From Pseudomonas sp. AN-1 (GTDB taxonomy: Bacteria > Pseudomonadota > Gammaproteobacteria > Pseudomonadales > Pseudomonadaceae), in NCBI RefSeq assembly GCF_034057115.1, contig NZ_CP139195.1, positions 2,046,001 through 2,110,000 on the forward strand: a stretch of 64,000 nucleotides of DNA, written 5' to 3'. Within the stretch, counting starts at the first letter, position 1; every line of letters begins with the position of its first letter. Below the pieces are notes generated by a model. It ran no database searches and had not been told where the DNA came from. It saw only the letters and a program-made list of their open reading frames with translations. The position numbers were made by a program, and so were the translations under genes. Positions 48,434 to 64,000 of the stretch are shown here, piece after piece.

Positions 48434-49876
48434 CTACATGAGGAACAGGGTGGCCAGGCCGAGGAAGATGAAGAAGCCGCCACTGTCGGTCATGGCAGTG
48501 ATCATCACGCTGGCGCCCATCGCCGGATCGCGCCCCAGGCGCGCCAGGGTCATGGGGATCAGCACCCCCATCAGCGCGGCGAGCAGCAGGTTGAGGGTCA
48601 TCGCCCCGGTCATCACCGCACCCAGCGACCAGCTGCCGTAGAGATACCAGGCCACCCCGCCGATCACCCCCCCCCAGACCAGCCCGTTGATCAGGCCGAC
48701 ACCCAGCTCCTTGCGCAGCAGGCGCATGGTGTTGCCCGTCCCCACCTGATCCAGCGCCATGGCGCGGACGATCATGGTGATGGTCTGGTTGCCGGAGTTG
48801 CCGCCGATGCCGGCGACGATCGGCATCAATGCCGCCAGCGCCACCAGCTTCTCGATGGAACCCTCGAACAGGCCGATCACCCGCGAGGCGAGAAAGGCGG
48901 TGACCAGATTGATCGCCAGCCAGGCCCAGCGGTTGCGCACCGATTTCCACACCGAGGCGAAGATGTCCTCCTCCTCGCGCAGACCGGCCATGTTGAGCAC
49001 TTCGCTCTCGCTTTCCTCGCGGATCAGGTCGACCATCTCGTCGATGGTCAGACGGCCGATCAGCTTGTCGCTCTTGTCCACCACCGGCGCGGAAATCAGG
49101 TCGTAGCGCTCGAAGGCCTGGGCGGCGTCGTGGGCGTCCTCCTCGGGATGGAAACTCACCGGGTCGGTGGCCATCACCTCGGCGACTTTCTTGTCGGGGT
49201 CGTTGACCAGCAGGCGCTTGATCGGCAGCACGCCCTGCAGGATGCCGTCGTAGTCGACCACGAACAGCTTGTCGGTGTGCCCCGGCAGCTCCTTGAGCCG
49301 GCGCAGGTAGCGCAGCACCACCTCGAGGGTCACGTCGTCGCGGATGGTGACCATCTCGAAGTCCATCAGCGCGCCGACCTGGTCCTCCTCGTAGGACAAT
49401 GCCGAACGCACCCGCTCGCGCTGCTGCGCATCGAGCGTCTCCATCAGCTCGTGGACCACGTCGCGCGGCAGCTCGGGAGCCAGGTCGGCCAGCTCGTCGG
49501 CGTCGAGGTCGCGGGTCGCGGCGAGGATCTCGTGATCGTCCATGTCGGCGATCAGCGTCTCGCGCACCGCGTCGGAGACTTCGAGGAGGATGTCGCCGTC
49601 GCGCTCGGCCTTGACCAGCTGCCAGACCGTCAGGCGGTCGTCGAGCGGCAGGGCTTCGAGGATATGGGCGATGTCGGCGGGATGGAGATCGTCGAGCCGG
49701 CGCTGCAGCTCGGCCAGGTTCTGGCGGTGCACCAGGCTCTCGACCAGTTCCTGGTGCTCACCTTCCTGACGCTGGGTCAGCCCCTCCACCAGCCTGTGCC
49801 GGTGCAGCAGCTCGACCACCTGGGCCAGACGATCCTGCAGGCTTTCCTGGGGCTTCTTGGCTTCTGCTTCGGTCAT
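48434..49876 (-). CDS. mgtE: Magnesium transporter MgtE
   Basis: 480 aa. The N-terminal superhelical domain (about 35-160: HPADIAHILEALP, LPRDVVHELMETLD) is followed by a CBS pair (about 165-290) and a five-helix channel (about 310-480) with the selectivity segments GNSGNQTITMIVRAMALD and PIVAGIGG. It admits Mg2+, gated by the CBS domains. The ATG at 49876 (MTEAEAKKPQ) was chosen over an upstream start of no similarity. Confidence 0.95.
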   Translation of the reverse strand: MTEAEAKKPQESLQDRLAQVVELLHRHRLVEGLTQRQEGEHQELVESLVHRQNLAELQRRLDDLHPADIAHILEALPLDDRLTVWQLVKAERDGDILLEVSDAVRETLIADMDDHEILAATRDLDADELADLAPELPRDVVHELMETLDAQQRERVRSALSYEEDQVGALMDFEMVTIRDDVTLEVVLRYLRRLKELPGHTDKLFVVDYDGILQGVLPIKRLLVNDPDKKVAEVMATDPVSFHPEEDAHDAAQAFERYDLISAPVVDKSDKLIGRLTIDEMVDLIREESESEVLNMAGLREEEDIFASVWKSVRNRWAWLAINLVTAFLASRVIGLFEGSIEKLVALAALMPIVAGIGGNSGNQTITMIVRAMALDQVGTGNTMRLLRKELGVGLINGLVWGGVIGGVAWYLYGSWSLGAVMTGAMTLNLLLAALMGVLIPMTLARLGRDPAMGASVMITAMTDSGGFFIFLGLATLFLM

Positions 49877-50097
49877 TGCGCACTCCCTGTCCCCCAGTGG
49901 CAGGACGCGCCCCGGAGGCAATCAATCTTTCAAGATGCAGACGAACAATCGAGGTTCGGGATAACTGGGTAAGTCCATGGCTGGATTTCCACACGACCCG
50001 CTGGGGGCAGACGTGTCAATGATAACATCCGCGGCGCCCTTGGGCGCGTCGAATCGGCCCGCGGCAGAGCGGCTGCGGGAACGAAACGCGGGAAATG

Positions 50098-50128
50098 AAA
50101 AAAGGGCCTGCATCGCTGCAGGCCCTTT
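50098..50128 (-). terminator. Terminator of the rsmA-tRNA transcript
   Basis: On the minus strand AAAGGGCCTGCA pairs with TGCAGGCCCTTT and is followed by more T residues. It ends the array just past the last tRNA-Arg. Confidence 0.88.
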
Positions 50129-50133
50129 CGGTA

Positions 50134-50210
50134 TGGCGCACTCAGGAGGATTCGAACCTCCGACCGCCCGGTTCGTAGCCGGGTACTCTATCCAGCTGAG
50201 CTATGAGTGC
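50134..50210 (-). tRNA. tRNA-Arg (anticodon ACG), copy 3 in transcription order
   Basis: 77 nt with CCA. Acceptor GCACTCA/TGAGTGC, anticodon stem CCCGG/CCGGG around CTACGAA. Identical to the copy at 50276-50352. Confidence 0.97.
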
Positions 50211-50275
50211 ACATGTGATGTTTAGCCAGATCACCGCTGGTCCGGAATCGCCGACAATGCCGACGACCCTGAATA

Positions 50276-50352
50276 TGGCGCACTCAGGAGGATTCGAACC
50301 TCCGACCGCCCGGTTCGTAGCCGGGTACTCTATCCAGCTGAGCTATGAGTGC
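50276..50352 (-). tRNA. tRNA-Arg (anticodon ACG), copy 2
   Basis: 77 nt, identical to copy 3 at 50134-50210. Part of the tandem array. Confidence 0.97.
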
Positions 50353-50417
50353 ACATGTGATGTTTAGCCAGATCACCGCTGGTTCGGAATCACCGGCAAT
50401 GCCGGCGACCCTGAATA

Positions 50418-50494
50418 TGGCGCACTCGGGAGGATTCGAACCTCCGACCGCCCGGTTCGTAGCCGGGTACTCTATCCAGCTGAGCTACGAGTGC
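50418..50494 (-). tRNA. tRNA-Arg (anticodon ACG), copy 1
   Basis: 77 nt. Differs from the others at two bases that pair with each other: the 7-66 pair is G-C instead of A-U, a compensatory change. Confidence 0.97.
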
Positions 50495-50553
50495 GCAGGG
50501 CTGCCTGTCTTGCCAGGCTGTCACTCCGTCGAGCCATGCGACTCTCTGGAGAA

Positions 50554-50647
<94 letters not shown>

Positions 50648-50719
50648 GCAACACGGGGCGTACTATACCCAAGCAAACCCCGTTTGCAAAGCCTTGATTC
50701 GATAAAAATCGAAAAAAAA

Positions 50720-50905
50720 TCAATGGCTTGGTTCTTCGTCCTTCTCCTTCTGGATGCGCTGGTAGATTTCCTCGCGATGTACTGCGACTTCCTTGGGTGC
50801 ATTGACGCCAATGCGCACCTGATTGCCCTTCACGCCCAGCACGGTCACGGTGACATCATCACCGACCATCAGGGTCTCTCCCACGCGGCGAGTCAGAATA
50901 AGCAT
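50720..50905 (-). CDS. rsmA: RsmA/CsrA RNA-binding translational regulator
   Basis: 61 aa: [20 protein letters not shown] with the conserved [25 protein letters not shown] (split here for length as GNQVRIGVN and [10 protein letters not shown]). It binds GGA motifs in mRNA leaders to repress or stabilise, and is titrated by small RNAs. The ATG at 50905 follows GGAGAAAAGG. It sits between lysC and tRNA-Ser. Confidence 0.97.
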   Translation of the reverse strand: MLILTRRVGETLMVGDDVTVTVLGVKGNQVRIGVNAPKEVAVHREEIYQRIQKEKDEEPSH

Positions 50906-51046
50906 TCCTTTTCTCCTTTTGCCTGTATCAGGACAGCTGTCTGCAAGAAAAATGGCTAAACACCGGAGGGAAAAACTCCCCCCAGCTATCGCCCAAGTAT
51001 TGACCAGAGCCGGCGGAATGAAATCCTCCATCCCGGCCAAAAACGA

Positions 51047-51074
51047 CAAAAGGCGCGGAAAGCCGCGCCTTTTG
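51047..51074 (-). terminator. Terminator after lysC
   Basis: CAAAAGGCGCGG/CCGCGCCTTTTG hairpin directly beyond the lysC stop, with T's at the 3' arm on the minus strand. Confidence 0.85.
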
Positions 51075-51085
51075 CTCGGGAGGCG

Positions 51086-52321
51086 TCACTCGCCCTGACG
51101 GGTCGGCGCGTCCAGATCGAAAGCGGTGTGCAGCGCGCGCACGGCCAGCTCGAGGTACTTCTCCTCGACCACCACGCTGATCTTGATTTCCGAGGTGGAG
51201 ATCATCTGGATGTTGATGTTCTCCTTGGCCAGCGCCTCGAACATGCGGCTGGCCACGCCGGCGTGGGAGCGCATGCCGACGCCGACCAGCGACACCTTGG
51301 CGATGTCGGTGTCGCCGGACACCTCGCGGGCGCCGAGCGCCTGGGCGGTCTGGCCGAGGATCGCCAGCGCCTTGTCGTAGTCGTTGCGGTGCACGGTGAA
51401 GGTGAAGTCGGTGGTGTTATCGTGCGCCACGTTCTGCACGATCATGTCCACCTCGATGTTGGCGGCGCTGATCGGGCCGAGGATCTTGAACGCCACGCCG
51501 GGAATGTCCGGTACGCCGCGAATGGTCAGCTTGGCTTCGTCGCGGTTGAAGGCGATGCCGGAGATGATCGGCTGTTCCATGGATTCCTCTTCGTCGATGG
51601 TGATGAGGGTGCCCGGACCCTCCTGGAAGCTGTGCAGCACGCGCAGCGGGACGTTGTACTTGCCGGCGAACTCCACCGAGCGGATCTGCAGCACCTTGGA
51701 GCCGAGGCTGGCCATTTCCAGCATCTCCTCGAAGGTGATCTTCTCCAGCCGCTGGGCCTTGGCCACCACGCGCGGGTCGGTGGTGTAGACGCCGTCCACG
51801 TCGGTATAGATCTGGCACTCGGCGGCCTTGAGCGCCGCGGCCAGGGCCACGCCGGTGGTGTCGGAGCCGCCACGGCCGAGGGTGGTGATGTTGCCCTGCG
51901 CGTCGACGCCCTGGAAACCGGCGACCACCACCACGCGACCGGCGTCCAGCTCGGCACGGATGCGGGCGTCGTCGATCTCGAGGATGCGCGCCTTGGTGTG
52001 GGCGCTGTCGGTAAGGATGCGCACCTGGTTGCCGGTGAAGGACACCGCCGGCACGCCGCGCTTGATCAGCGCCATGCTGAGCAGGCCGATGGTGACCTGC
52101 TCGCCGGTGGAGATGATGGCGTCCAGCTCGCGCGGATCGGGCTGCGGCATGACCTGCTTGGCCAGTTCGATCAGACGGTTGGTCTCGCCGCTCATGGCCG
52201 AGACCACCACCACGAGGTCATGTCCCGCCTCGCGGAACTTCTTCACCTTCTCGGCCACCTGCTCGATGCGCTCGACGCTGCCGACCGAGGTGCCGCCGAA
52301 TTTCTGTACGATCAATGCCAT
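51086..52321 (-). CDS. lysC: Aspartokinase LysC
   Basis: 411 aa. The kinase domain (about 1-245) has KFGGTSVGS and the GRGGSDTTGVALA substrate loop. Two ACT domains (about 265-400) include AFKILGPISAANIEVDM and VGVGMRSHAGVASRM, which bind lysine/threonine. It phosphorylates aspartate, first step of the lysine/threonine/methionine pathway. ATG at 52321 (MALIVQKFGG). An internal start may yield a beta subunit, as in some relatives. Confidence 0.96.
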   Translation of the reverse strand: MALIVQKFGGTSVGSVERIEQVAEKVKKFREAGHDLVVVVSAMSGETNRLIELAKQVMPQPDPRELDAIISTGEQVTIGLLSMALIKRGVPAVSFTGNQVRILTDSAHTKARILEIDDARIRAELDAGRVVVVAGFQGVDAQGNITTLGRGGSDTTGVALAAALKAAECQIYTDVDGVYTTDPRVVAKAQRLEKITFEEMLEMASLGSKVLQIRSVEFAGKYNVPLRVLHSFQEGPGTLITIDEEESMEQPIISGIAFNRDEAKLTIRGVPDIPGVAFKILGPISAANIEVDMIVQNVAHDNTTDFTFTVHRNDYDKALAILGQTAQALGAREVSGDTDIAKVSLVGVGMRSHAGVASRMFEALAKENINIQMISTSEIKISVVVEEKYLELAVRALHTAFDLDAPTRQGE

Positions 52322-52421
52322 TTCGATGCTGCCCAACCGCGAAGAAAAAGTCGCCCATTAAAACCGCCAGGCCGGGGCCTGCCAAGAGCCCGCCGGGCGC
52401 GGGGCGGGCTCTCGCATCCGG

Positions 52422-55046
<2,625 letters not shown>

Positions 55047-55190
55047 GGATTTTTCTCGGGAAACTGGATCGCTGCGGCCATTGCCTGACTGCCGCACGGA
55101 TAACCGGCAAAGACGGGCATTATATAAACAACCCGCGCCAACTTGCATCGGCGCAGGCTATCGGCCCGATAGGAATGAACGCGGGGAAGT

Positions 55191-56195
55191 TCAGGGACAG
55201 ACGTCGGCCAGGCTGACCGGCACCACGATCAGGCCGGCACGCAGGCCGTTCTTCACCCTGGGGTTGGGAAACACGATGCGCGCACCGCGCTCCACCACCT
55301 GCCAGCGCCGGCCGCCGGCATCCTCCGCCAGCAGGCTGCCCGCCTCCAGCGCGGTGAAGTTCTCCACCGCATCGTCCAGGTACAGACGGAAGTCGTGGCT
55401 GTGCTTGATGATCTCGCGGGCGATGCTGAACAGCTGCAGCGCCGCAGGGTCGCCGGGGGGCAGCTCGCGGCCCTCGATCAACGCGCGTAGCAGCGACTCC
55501 AGGCGACCGAGGTCGATGCTCTGGTTCTGCCCGAACGGCCGCGCCTGGCCCAGCTCGAGGGTGAAGGACTCGGCGCCGAAGCGCTGGCTGGTGAAGGCGC
55601 TGAAGGTGGTCGAGGTGCCGCTCTGCAGCAGCAGCGCCTGCAGTCCCGCGGCCTGCAGGCAGGCCAACTGCTCGCGGGTCGGCGGCTGCGCGCTGGCCGG
55701 GCGCAGGGCGAACTGCTCGATCTGCGAGCCGCGGATCGCGGTGTGCAGGTCGTAGTGCAGGCGCCGGCGCCCGGGGCTGGCGAAGAACAGCTCGGCCTGC
55801 AGCTCCAGCTCCACCGCGCGCAGGGCTTCGGGACCGCTGACCGAGGGATCGCCGCCGCCGAACAGACGGTTGAGGTCGTAGCCGACGAAGCGCTCGCCGC
55901 GGCGCAGCCCGGCGGGATTGCCGAGCACCAGCAGCAGGCGCACGGCCGGCTGCAGGCGGCAGGAGGCGATGTCGTGGAGCAGGCGCTCGAGCAGCTCGAC
56001 CGGCGCGGTCTCGTCGCCGTGGATGCCCGCCGACAGCAGCAGATCGACACCGCTGTCGCCGCCGGCCGGCGGCTCGACCAGCAGCACGCCCTCGGCCTTC
56101 CACTGCAGGCGGGCGCCGGAGGCGCAGACCTGGATCTTCTCCGAGGGCTCGCGTCCGGCCAGGGTCAGCTCAAGCAGTTTGCCGAGGGCAAGCAT
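55191..56195 (-). CDS. aruE: Succinylglutamate desuccinylase AruE (AstE)
   Basis: 334 aa. Zinc carboxypeptidase fold with HGDET (about 59-63), a DLNRLFGG segment and HYDLHTAIR containing ligand and catalytic residues. It splits N-succinylglutamate to glutamate and succinate, the last step of the arginine succinyltransferase (AST) route. Last gene of the aruCFGDBE operon, 59 bp after the small His-rich gene. Confidence 0.93.
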   Translation of the reverse strand: MLALGKLLELTLAGREPSEKIQVCASGARLQWKAEGVLLVEPPAGGDSGVDLLLSAGIHGDETAPVELLERLLHDIASCRLQPAVRLLLVLGNPAGLRRGERFVGYDLNRLFGGGDPSVSGPEALRAVELELQAELFFASPGRRRLHYDLHTAIRGSQIEQFALRPASAQPPTREQLACLQAAGLQALLLQSGTSTTFSAFTSQRFGAESFTLELGQARPFGQNQSIDLGRLESLLRALIEGRELPPGDPAALQLFSIAREIIKHSHDFRLYLDDAVENFTALEAGSLLAEDAGGRRWQVVERGARIVFPNPRVKNGLRAGLIVVPVSLADVCP

Positions 56196-56254
56196 GGCAG
56201 GCGCTCCTTACGGCTGGCGGTACTCCCAGCATAGCCGGCGAGGCCGCCGGCGAC

Positions 56255-56533
56255 TCAGTGGTGGTCGCAGCCGCAGTCGGGGCCATGCTCGTGGGCCTCG
56301 GCGGCATACAGCTCGACGCTCAGCGACAGCTGGTTGACCGCCTGCGGGCGCACCACCAGCAGCGGGATGTCGGTCTCGCCCTCGACCGACTCGGCGTAGA
56401 CGATCACCCCGCCCTTGCCGTCGGCCTCCAGCCACAGCTCGCGGCCTTCGAGGCGCACCGCCACGCGCGCGCTGTGGGTTTCCCGACGTTCGCCGTAGGC
56501 ATCTTCGAGGATCAGGGGCAGGCTCTCGCTCAT
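56255..56533 (-). CDS. Small conserved protein with metal-binding-like tail in the aru operon
   Basis: 92 aa, beta-rich (LILEDAYGERRETHSARVAV, EGETDIPLLVVRP) with an unusual C-terminus HEHGPDCGCDHH packed with His, Cys and Asp. The ATG at 56533 is taken; a GTG at 56554 overlaps the aruB end. It is conserved in the aru operons of pseudomonads but not characterised. The tail suggests metal binding or a handling role for the zinc enzyme AruE downstream; this is inference. Confidence 0.72.
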   Translation of the reverse strand: MSESLPLILEDAYGERRETHSARVAVRLEGRELWLEADGKGGVIVYAESVEGETDIPLLVVRPQAVNQLSLSVELYAAEAHEHGPDCGCDHH

Positions 56534-56546
56534 GGAAATTTCTCGC

Positions 56547-60472
<3,926 letters not shown>

Positions 60473-61489
60473 TCAGACCGCCACCACCCGCACGCTGCCG
60501 CCCTCGCCGACGCCGAGCGCCTCGGCCACCGCCGGGGTGAGGGTCAGCGGCTGGCCGGGTTCCCAGTCCAGCTCGGCGATCAGCGCGCGGAAGTCCAGGG
60601 CCTGGTTGTTGGCCACCAGGTAGGGCCGGCCGACCTGCGCCGGCGCGCCGAGGCGCACCGGCACCAGACGGCTCTGGGCGATCGAGCGGATCCCCGAGGT
60701 GCGCGCGTGCACGGTGGGCCCGCCGTCGAAGATGTCGACGTAGTGCTCGGTCTCGAAGCCCTCGCGCATCAGGATGGCGAAGGACACCTGCGAGCGCGGG
60801 TGCACCTGGCCCATGGCCTCCTGGGCGCTGTCGGGCAGCAGCGGCACGTAGATCGGGTAGCTGGGCATCAGCTCGGCGAGCATGGTGCGGCTCTTCAGCC
60901 CGCACAGGCGCTCGGCCTCGGCGTAGTTGACGGCGAGGAAGTTGCGGCCGATCGCGTCCCAGAACGGCGCGTCGCCCTGCTCGTCGCTGTAGCCGACCAC
61001 CTCGACCACCATGGCCTCGGCGAAGCGCTCGGGATGGCTGGCGACGAACAGCAGGCGGCCGCGCGAGTTGAGTTCGGCCCACTGGGAGTTCTCCAGCTCG
61101 GGCTGCATGTAGAAGCTGGTCAGCAGGCTGTTGCCGGTCAGGTCGTGACACAGCGACAGCACGTGGATGCGGTTGAGGATGTTCAGCTCGCGCGAGGCGT
61201 GCACGAAGGTCTCGTTGCGGAAGCTGTAGAACGGCTCGGAGAAGCCGGCGGTGGCGACGATGCCCGAGCAGCCGACCAGGCGGCCGCTGCCAGTATCCTC
61301 GAGGACGAAGAAGTAGCTCTCCTCGCCGTTGAAGCTCACCTCGGCGGCGAACGAGGCCTCCGAGGCGCGGATCTTCTCGGCCAGCCGCTCGCGGTCGTCC
61401 GGCAGGGAGGTGACACCGATGGGACTGTCCTTGGCCAGGCGCTGGACCTCCGGCAGGTCGCCCATCCGGGCGGGGCGCATGATCAGCAT
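60473..61489 (-). CDS. aruF: Arginine/ornithine N-succinyltransferase subunit AruF
   Basis: 338 aa. MLIMRPARMGDLPEVQRLAK, a GNAT-related acyltransferase with FDGGPTVHARTSGIRSIAQS late in the protein. It partners AruG and adds ornithine specificity. ATG at 61489 after GGAGAGAC. It ends 97 bp before aruG; that spacer includes a GC hairpin around 60431-60449. Confidence 0.93.
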   Translation of the reverse strand: MLIMRPARMGDLPEVQRLAKDSPIGVTSLPDDRERLAEKIRASEASFAAEVSFNGEESYFFVLEDTGSGRLVGCSGIVATAGFSEPFYSFRNETFVHASRELNILNRIHVLSLCHDLTGNSLLTSFYMQPELENSQWAELNSRGRLLFVASHPERFAEAMVVEVVGYSDEQGDAPFWDAIGRNFLAVNYAEAERLCGLKSRTMLAELMPSYPIYVPLLPDSAQEAMGQVHPRSQVSFAILMREGFETEHYVDIFDGGPTVHARTSGIRSIAQSRLVPVRLGAPAQVGRPYLVANNQALDFRALIAELDWEPGQPLTLTPAVAEALGVGEGGSVRVVAV

Positions 61490-61520
61490 CGGTGTCTCTC
61501 CTTGGTTGTCGCGGTTGTCG

Positions 61521-62915
<1,395 letters not shown>

Positions 62916-62947
62916 CTACGCCAAAGCCCCCTTGCCGGGCGACCCGG

Positions 62948-63922
62948 TCACTCGCGCTCGCCGGCGCCCGCGGGCATCTCGGCGGCGGCGCTGCGGCGCA
63001 GGTTGCGGTCCTCGCGCGGGGTGACGCCGAAGAAGTTGCGGTAGGCGCTGGAGAAGTGCGGCCCGGAGGAAAAGCCGCAGGACAGGCCGATCTGGATGAT
63101 CGAGGTGCTGGTCTGCTGCAGCAGCTGGCGCGCACGGTTCAGGCGCAGCTCCAGGTAGTACTGGCTGGGCACGCGATTGAGGAACTGCTTGAAGATGCGC
63201 TCCAGCTGGCGACGCGACACGCAGACCTGCTGGGCGATCTCGTCGGTGGTCAGCGGCTCCTCGATGTTGGCCTCCATCAGCAGCACCGCCTGGGTCAGCT
63301 TGGGGTGGGTGGCGCCCAGGCGGTTGCGCAGCGGCACGCGCTGGCGCTCGCTGCCGTCGCGGATGCGTTCGAGCACCAGCTCCTCGGCGATCGCCCCGGC
63401 CAGCTCGGCGCCGTGATCGCGCGCCAGCATCGCCAGCAGCATGTCCAGCACGGCCAGGCCGCCGCAGGCGGTCAGCCGCTCGCCGTCCCACTCGAACAGG
63501 TGGTTGCTGGCCGCCACCTGGGGGAAGCGTTCGGCGAAGTCGTCCTGCCAGCGCCAGTGCAGCGCCGCGCGATGGCCGTCGAGCAGGCCGAGCCGGGCCA
63601 GCGGATACAGGCCGGCGCCCACCGCGCCGAGCAGACTGGCGTTGCGTCCGGCCTGGCGCAGGGCGGCGTCCAGCTCGTCATCCGGAGCGGGAACCTCTTC
63701 GGCGAGCAGGAACAGGCGCTGTCCGGCCTGCAGCTGGCCGCGCCAGGGCTGGCCGGGCAGCGGCCAGGCGCCGGCCACCGGCGGCGCGGCCTGCAGGTAG
63801 CTGACCTGGTAGCCCGCCTCGGGATGCAGGCGGGCGGCCAGCTGCAGGACCTCGTCGACCAGGGTCAGGGTGAGCGGACGGACGTCCGGCCAGTAGAGAA
63901 AGGCGAGCTGTATGGGAGTCAT
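62948..63922 (-). CDS. argR: ArgR, AraC-family arginine regulator
   Basis: 324 aa. An N-terminal GATase1/DJ-1-like domain (about 1-190) and a C-terminal AraC double HTH (about 225-320; TTDEIAQQVCVSRRQLERIF, SIIQIGLSCGFSSGPHFSSA). This is the pseudomonad ArgR, an activator/repressor of arginine genes, not the E. coli type. It is just upstream of aruCFGDBE in the same direction, as in P. aeruginosa where it follows the aot transporter genes (beyond the window). Confidence 0.92.
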   Translation of the reverse strand: MTPIQLAFLYWPDVRPLTLTLVDEVLQLAARLHPEAGYQVSYLQAAPPVAGAWPLPGQPWRGQLQAGQRLFLLAEEVPAPDDELDAALRQAGRNASLLGAVGAGLYPLARLGLLDGHRAALHWRWQDDFAERFPQVAASNHLFEWDGERLTACGGLAVLDMLLAMLARDHGAELAGAIAEELVLERIRDGSERQRVPLRNRLGATHPKLTQAVLLMEANIEEPLTTDEIAQQVCVSRRQLERIFKQFLNRVPSQYYLELRLNRARQLLQQTSTSIIQIGLSCGFSSGPHFSSAYRNFFGVTPREDRNLRRSAAAEMPAGAGERE

Positions 63923-64000
63923 GGACGGCAGTCTGGCCGGATTGCAGGCGCAAGGCTAGGCGGACGTTGTGGGCGGGCCGGCAATTTAACCGCTATCGCC

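Larger units (their letters stand above)
50134..50494 (-). repeat. Tandem tRNA-Arg array, 142-bp unit
   Basis: Three tRNA-Arg(ACG) genes spaced exactly 142 bp apart (77-bp gene plus 65-bp spacer). The two spacers differ at four positions only. This indicates recent tandem duplication with drift. Confidence 0.93.

Overview
The window is high-GC DNA from a nitrogen-fixing gammaproteobacterium of the Pseudomonas/Azotobacter lineage. Two things point there. The nitrogenase proteins are nearly colinear with those of Azotobacter vinelandii: NifD has Cys62, Cys88, Cys154, His195, Cys275 and His442 at the standard positions, and NifK (523 aa), NifL (519 aa) and NifA (522 aa) have the usual lengths. 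The housekeeping genes on the right follow pseudomonad order (dgt-yggL-dacB-rlmKL-rmf-pyrD; lysC-rsmA-tRNAs; argR-aruCFGDBE-alaS). The species cannot be fixed from the sequence alone.

Layout. 1-4637 (minus): molybdenum nitrogenase operon nifH-nifD-nifK-nifT-nifY, with nifY cut by the window edge. 4638-5077: a two-way control region with two NifA enhancer sites and two opposed sigma-54 promoters. 5078-6551 (plus): a SIR2-like gene and an unknown partner, probably NifA-controlled. 6728-16154: a block with no nitrogen-fixation genes (XRE regulator, ceramidase-like protein, Aas, an LplT-acyltransferase fusion, YhfC-like protease, GNAT enzyme, MocR regulator, a GNAT remnant, a small membrane protein, MAPEG). 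16373-22505 (minus): rnfABCDGEH-nafY, the electron-transport complex feeding nitrogenase plus the apo-dinitrogenase/FeMo-co chaperone. 22918-26065 (plus): nifL-nifA. 26377-29906 (plus): nifB-fdxN-nifO-nifQ-rhodanese-CGFS glutaredoxin, for FeMo-co precursor synthesis and Mo/Fe-S supply. 29976-35545: thioredoxin-fold protein, CPA2 antiporter, ammonium transporter and an EAL protein. 35359-43933: pseudomonad core genes. 43940-47470: a large PAS-GGDEF-EAL protein. 47687-50905: tRNA-Arg(CCT), amrZ, mgtE, three tandem tRNA-Arg(ACG), tRNA-Ser(GCT) and rsmA. 51086-63922 (minus): lysC, alaS and the arginine succinyltransferase pathway with its regulator argR.

How it works together. NifL senses redox and nitrogen state and restrains NifA. 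Free NifA acts on TGT-N10-ACA sites seen upstream of nifH, the SIR2-like pair, rnfA and nifB, each followed by a -24/-12 promoter. Rnf makes low-potential reductant, the nifB operon builds cofactor precursor, NafY holds apo-enzyme and cofactor, and nifHDK makes the enzyme. Every spacer inside nifHDKT carries a strong hairpin, which suggests that subunit ratios are set after transcription.

Most notable: the mirror-symmetric NifA enhancer between nifH and the SIR2-like operon; the SIR2-like/unknown pair as candidate new nif-regulon members; a lipid-remodelling operon carrying two acyltransferase domains; an aspartate-repeat tail on RnfH; and a tRNA-Arg(CCT) with a mismatched acceptor stem.
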